From positions 1-64,000 of the forward strand of contig CAOKPU010000004.1 in assembly GCA_948470755.1 (NCBI GenBank): a stretch of DNA of 64,000 nt, in the 5' to 3' direction. Origin of the DNA: an uncultured Lachnospiraceae bacterium (lineage in GTDB: Bacteria > Bacillota > Clostridia > Lachnospirales > Lachnospiraceae). Within the stretch, counting starts at the first letter, position 1, and each line of letters begins with the position of its first letter. Positions 62,102 to 64,000 of the stretch are shown one piece after another. The position numbers and the translations under genes are program-made. The notes below the pieces were generated by a model. It had not been told where the DNA came from and made no database searches. It worked only from the letters and a program-made list of their open reading frames with translations.

Positions 62102-62647
62102 ATGAGAAATATAGATGAAATCTTAAAGGACGGGAATGAAAAAGAATTGGGTGAACTTAAGGCCTGGCTTTTTAGGGAAGAATTCCGCTTGTCGATGATA
62201 CGTGAAGAATTGGACGAGTTAAAGAAAAAACTGGAAAACGAAAAAAAATTCCACGAAACAGAAATGAAAAGCCAGCAGCATAAGCTGAAAGTGGAAAAAG
62301 GACGGCTGGAGCAGGAGAACCGTTTATTGGAGCAGAAAATGAAAATCCTTCAAAAGGGTTTTGAAGATTTGGATCAGGACAGACGCACCTTGCAGATGGA
62401 AAAGGACAAGCTGAATTCCCAGCGAGGATCTTACCAAAGGCATTCGTATTCTTCCCCTCATTCGGAGGTGGCGGAGATGCTTTTCAGCGGCGTGAATAGC
62501 TTCTTAACGTTGAAAAAGCGGTATAAGGATTTAATGAAGATGTTTCATCCTGATAATGTAACGGGAGACCACGAAATGGTACAGATTATTACGAAAGAGT
62601 ACGAGGAACTAAAAAAAGCGTATGAGATGGGAAGCAGGGCAAGATGA
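62102..62647 (+). CDS. Coiled-coil protein with C-terminal J-domain-like motif
   Basis: A 181-residue protein. Residues about 15-115 form a long charged coiled coil (EELDELKKKLENEKKFHE and onward). The last 50 residues resemble a J domain: a helix KKRYKDLMKMF, the HPD tripeptide in FHPDN, then a helix ending YEELKKAYEMG. This suggests an Hsp70 (DnaK) co-chaperone tethered by its coiled coil, though the order is unlike DnaJ. The ATG at 62102 is chosen over TTG at 62045, which lies inside the small membrane protein gene. Confidence 0.8.
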   Translation: MRNIDEILKDGNEKELGELKAWLFREEFRLSMIREELDELKKKLENEKKFHETEMKSQQHKLKVEKGRLEQENRLLEQKMKILQKGFEDLDQDRRTLQMEKDKLNSQRGSYQRHSYSSPHSEVAEMLFSGVNSFLTLKKRYKDLMKMFHPDNVTGDHEMVQIITKEYEELKKAYEMGSRAR

Positions 62648-62684
62648 CAGTCCATGAAAGCAGGAAATAGGCATTAAATAAAAA

Positions 62685-62707
62685 AACAGCTTGTTAGCTG
62701 TTTTTTT
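62685..62707. terminator. Bidirectional terminator between the J-domain gene and rpmB
   Basis: AACAGCT (62685-62691) pairs with AGCTGTT (62696-62702) around TGTT, with A runs on one side and T runs on the other. It can serve both convergent genes. Confidence 0.9.
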
Positions 62708-62728
62708 ATACGTTCAAGGATGCTTTCA

Positions 62729-62914
62729 TTAAGCTCTTTCTACTAATCCGGATCTTAAACAACGCGTGCAAACATGCATTCTTTTATTGCCGCCATTCAC
62801 TTTGCATTTTACTCTTTTTACGTTTGAATGCCAGATTCTGTTTGTTTTTCTATGAGAATGGCTTACATTGTTACCAAATTGAACGCCCTTGCCACAAATA
62901 TCACATTTAGCCAT
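62729..62914 (-). CDS. rpmB: 50S ribosomal protein L28
   Basis: A 61-residue large-subunit ribosomal protein with CDICGKGVQFGNNVSHSHRK and the second zinc pair CTRCLRSG. Both CxxC pairs are present, so this is the zinc-binding form. The ATG follows GAGGAGGTGC. It is a single-gene unit with a promoter upstream on the minus strand. Confidence 0.98.
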   Translation of the reverse strand: MAKCDICGKGVQFGNNVSHSHRKTNRIWHSNVKRVKCKVNGGNKRMHVCTRCLRSGLVERA

Positions 62915-62951
62915 TTTTGCACCTCCTCGAAATTATACTCGCAACATTAGT

Positions 62952-62980
62952 ATAATAGCAGATAAAAACCCATAATGCAA
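62952..62980 (-). promoter_or_regulatory. Promoter of rpmB
   Basis: On the minus strand TTGCAT (62980-62975) and TATTAT (62957-62952) are separated by 17 bp, 38 bp before the start codon. Confidence 0.65.
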
Positions 62981-63031
62981 GTAAAAATTTCATGGATTGG
63001 AAAATTATTTTATTTGAAATTCAATATTTTC

Positions 63032-63060
63032 TTGTTTCTTTACCAAATAACGGTTATAAT
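63032..63060 (+). promoter_or_regulatory. Promoter of the Asp23 and DAK2 genes
   Basis: TTGTTT at 63032-63037 and a perfect TATAAT at 63055-63060 are separated by 17 bp, 55 bp before the Asp23 start. Confidence 0.65.
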
Positions 63061-63115
63061 ACATCATATATATTAAGCGCAAGGTATTTTTGACAAAAAA
63101 ATAAGGAGGTATAGT

Positions 63116-63475
63116 ATGAAAGCTTCTTCTATGGATACTCATATGGGAAATATAGCTATTGATAACGAAGTAATCGCGCAATATGCCGGTTCGGTTGCCA
63201 TGGAATGCTTTGGCATCGTCGGGATGGCCGGCGTGAATGTAAAAGACGGGCTGGTAAAGCTGTTGAAAATGGACAGTATGACAAGGGGGATCAAGGTGCT
63301 GCTCCACAATAACAAATTAATTCTTAATTTCCATGTCATTGTTTCTTACGGCGTCAGCATATTGGCTGTATCCGACAATCTGATCAGCAATGTAAAATAT
63401 AGAGTGGAAGAGTTTACCGGTATTGAAATTGAAAAAATCAACATCTTTGTAGAAGGTGTAAGAGTGATTGATTAA
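63116..63475 (+). CDS. Asp23/Gls24 family envelope stress protein
   Basis: A 119-residue protein of the YloU/Asp23 type, with MGNIAIDNEVIAQYAGSVAM, ECFGIVGMAG and the late EEFTGIEIEKINIFVEGVRV. Members line the inner face of the membrane or act beside fatty-acid kinase. It is 14 bp upstream of a DAK2-domain gene, the conserved yloU-yloV pairing. An AAGGAGGTATAGT ribosome site precedes the ATG. Confidence 0.94.
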   Translation: MKASSMDTHMGNIAIDNEVIAQYAGSVAMECFGIVGMAGVNVKDGLVKLLKMDSMTRGIKVLLHNNKLILNFHVIVSYGVSILAVSDNLISNVKYRVEEFTGIEIEKINIFVEGVRVID

Positions 63476-63489
63476 GGAGGAAATCTGTT

Positions 63490-64000
63490 GTGGTTAAGAC
63501 GATCGACGCGAAGATGCTTTCTAAGATGTTCTTAGCTGGCGCAAAAAAATTGGAAGAAAAAAAGGAATGGATCAATGAGCTGAACGTATTTCCCGTTCCA
63601 GATGGGGATACCGGGACAAATATGACCTTAACCATTATGTCGGCGGCAAAAGAAGTGGCGGCTATGGAAAAACCGGATATGGCATTGCTGTGTAAAGCGA
63701 TATCGTCCGGTTCCCTAAGAGGGGCCAGAGGGAATTCCGGGGTTATTCTATCCCAGCTTTTCCGTGGTTTTACAAAAGGGGTAAGGGATTATGAAAATCT
63801 GGATACAAAGATTCTTGCGGATGCTTTTGACAAGGCAGTGGAAACGGCCTACAAGGCGGTTATGAAGCCGAAAGAAGGCACGATCCTTACAGTGGCAAAA
63901 GGCGGAGCCCAGAAAGCAAGGGAATTGGCCGACAACGGGGAAGAGGATTTGTCGGTTTATTTTGAAGCAATCATCCAATATGCGGACGAAGTGTTGGAGA
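63490..64000 (+). CDS. DAK2 domain-containing protein (FakA/YloV-like), cut by the window end
   Basis: The first 170 codons of a DAK2-type kinase, starting with GTG after AAGGAGGAAATCTGTT. The ATP and magnesium motif ELNVFPVPDGDTGTNM is visible near residue 30, then SSGSLRGARGNSGVILSQ. The whole family has about 550 residues; FakA members phosphorylate fatty acids bound to FakB partners. The frame is still open at the window edge. It follows the Asp23 gene by 14 bp. Confidence 0.94.
   Translation, partial: MVKTIDAKMLSKMFLAGAKKLEEKKEWINELNVFPVPDGDTGTNMTLTIMSAAKEVAAMEKPDMALLCKAISSGSLRGARGNSGVILSQLFRGFTKGVRDYENLDTKILADAFDKAVETAYKAVMKPKEGTILTVAKGGAQKARELADNGEEDLSVYFEAIIQYADEVLE

Overview
The window looks like a chromosome segment from a spore-forming Lachnospiraceae-type member of the Clostridia. 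The reasons are strong AGGAGG-type ribosome sites, GTG and TTG starts, the GerW/YtfJ plus DUF2953 sporulation pair, zinc-ribbon L28, ferredoxin-linked indolepyruvate oxidoreductase, a MetH without its reactivation domain, the GGGtGRT gene pair and many c-di-GMP and two-component genes. No rRNA, tRNA or CRISPR array was seen. Names come from reading motifs, not from a database search.

Layout. 1-5.8 kb: a VTC/DUF4956 pair, then iorA-iorB-paaK-ACT for anaerobic aryl-pyruvate oxidation. 5.8-10 kb: a DEAD-box helicase behind a long structured leader, a membrane-anchored TPR protein and thiamine pyrophosphokinase. 10-13.4 kb (minus): an acyl-CoA ligase and a sodium:solute symporter behind a promoter with palindromic operator candidates. 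13.4-17.2 kb (minus): a heterodimeric ABC exporter behind a 29-codon leader peptide and an intrinsic terminator, a layout typical of ribosome-mediated attenuation. 17.2-22.7 kb: an ABC importer whose permease gene is split in two by an approximately 3.8-kb element. 22.9-31.9 kb: argH, asd, an EAL protein, a type IA topoisomerase, a hexapeptide transferase and the Fe-S scaffold-like/GGGtGRT pair. 32-49.3 kb: a chemoreceptor, methionine synthase, ilvB with two tandem ilvN genes, ilvC, then two hybrid histidine kinases and an HD-GYP regulator lying between ilvC and leuCD. 49.4-64 kb: TPR and DUF4037 genes, a hairpin-rich repeat patch, NusG-II/Gx transporter, ruvAB, zapA, U32 peptidase, a FtsW/PBP pair, sporulation and small-protein genes, rpmB, Asp23 and the start of a DAK2-domain gene.

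The most notable region is the 3.8-kb insertion (17345-21141). It carries a hemerythrin-CheX-like-receiver fusion, a 43-codon ORF and a large serine recombinase. The permease C-terminus lies on one side and the rest of the permease on the other. Joining the flanks at a TT dinucleotide restores an in-frame permease of about 275 residues. The two element ends form imperfect inverted repeats (22 of 32 positions) at equal distance from that TT, as expected for the attP arms of a large serine recombinase. This looks like a minimal, possibly excisable element whose excision would repair a transporter gene.

Secondary points of interest are the exporter attenuator with a possible 10-bp antiterminator pairing, tandem hairpin-rich repeat modules (51.28-51.61 kb) with fragments elsewhere, a hybrid kinase whose first receiver has lost its phospho-acceptor aspartate, and a consensus promoter followed at once by an intrinsic terminator ahead of the helicase.
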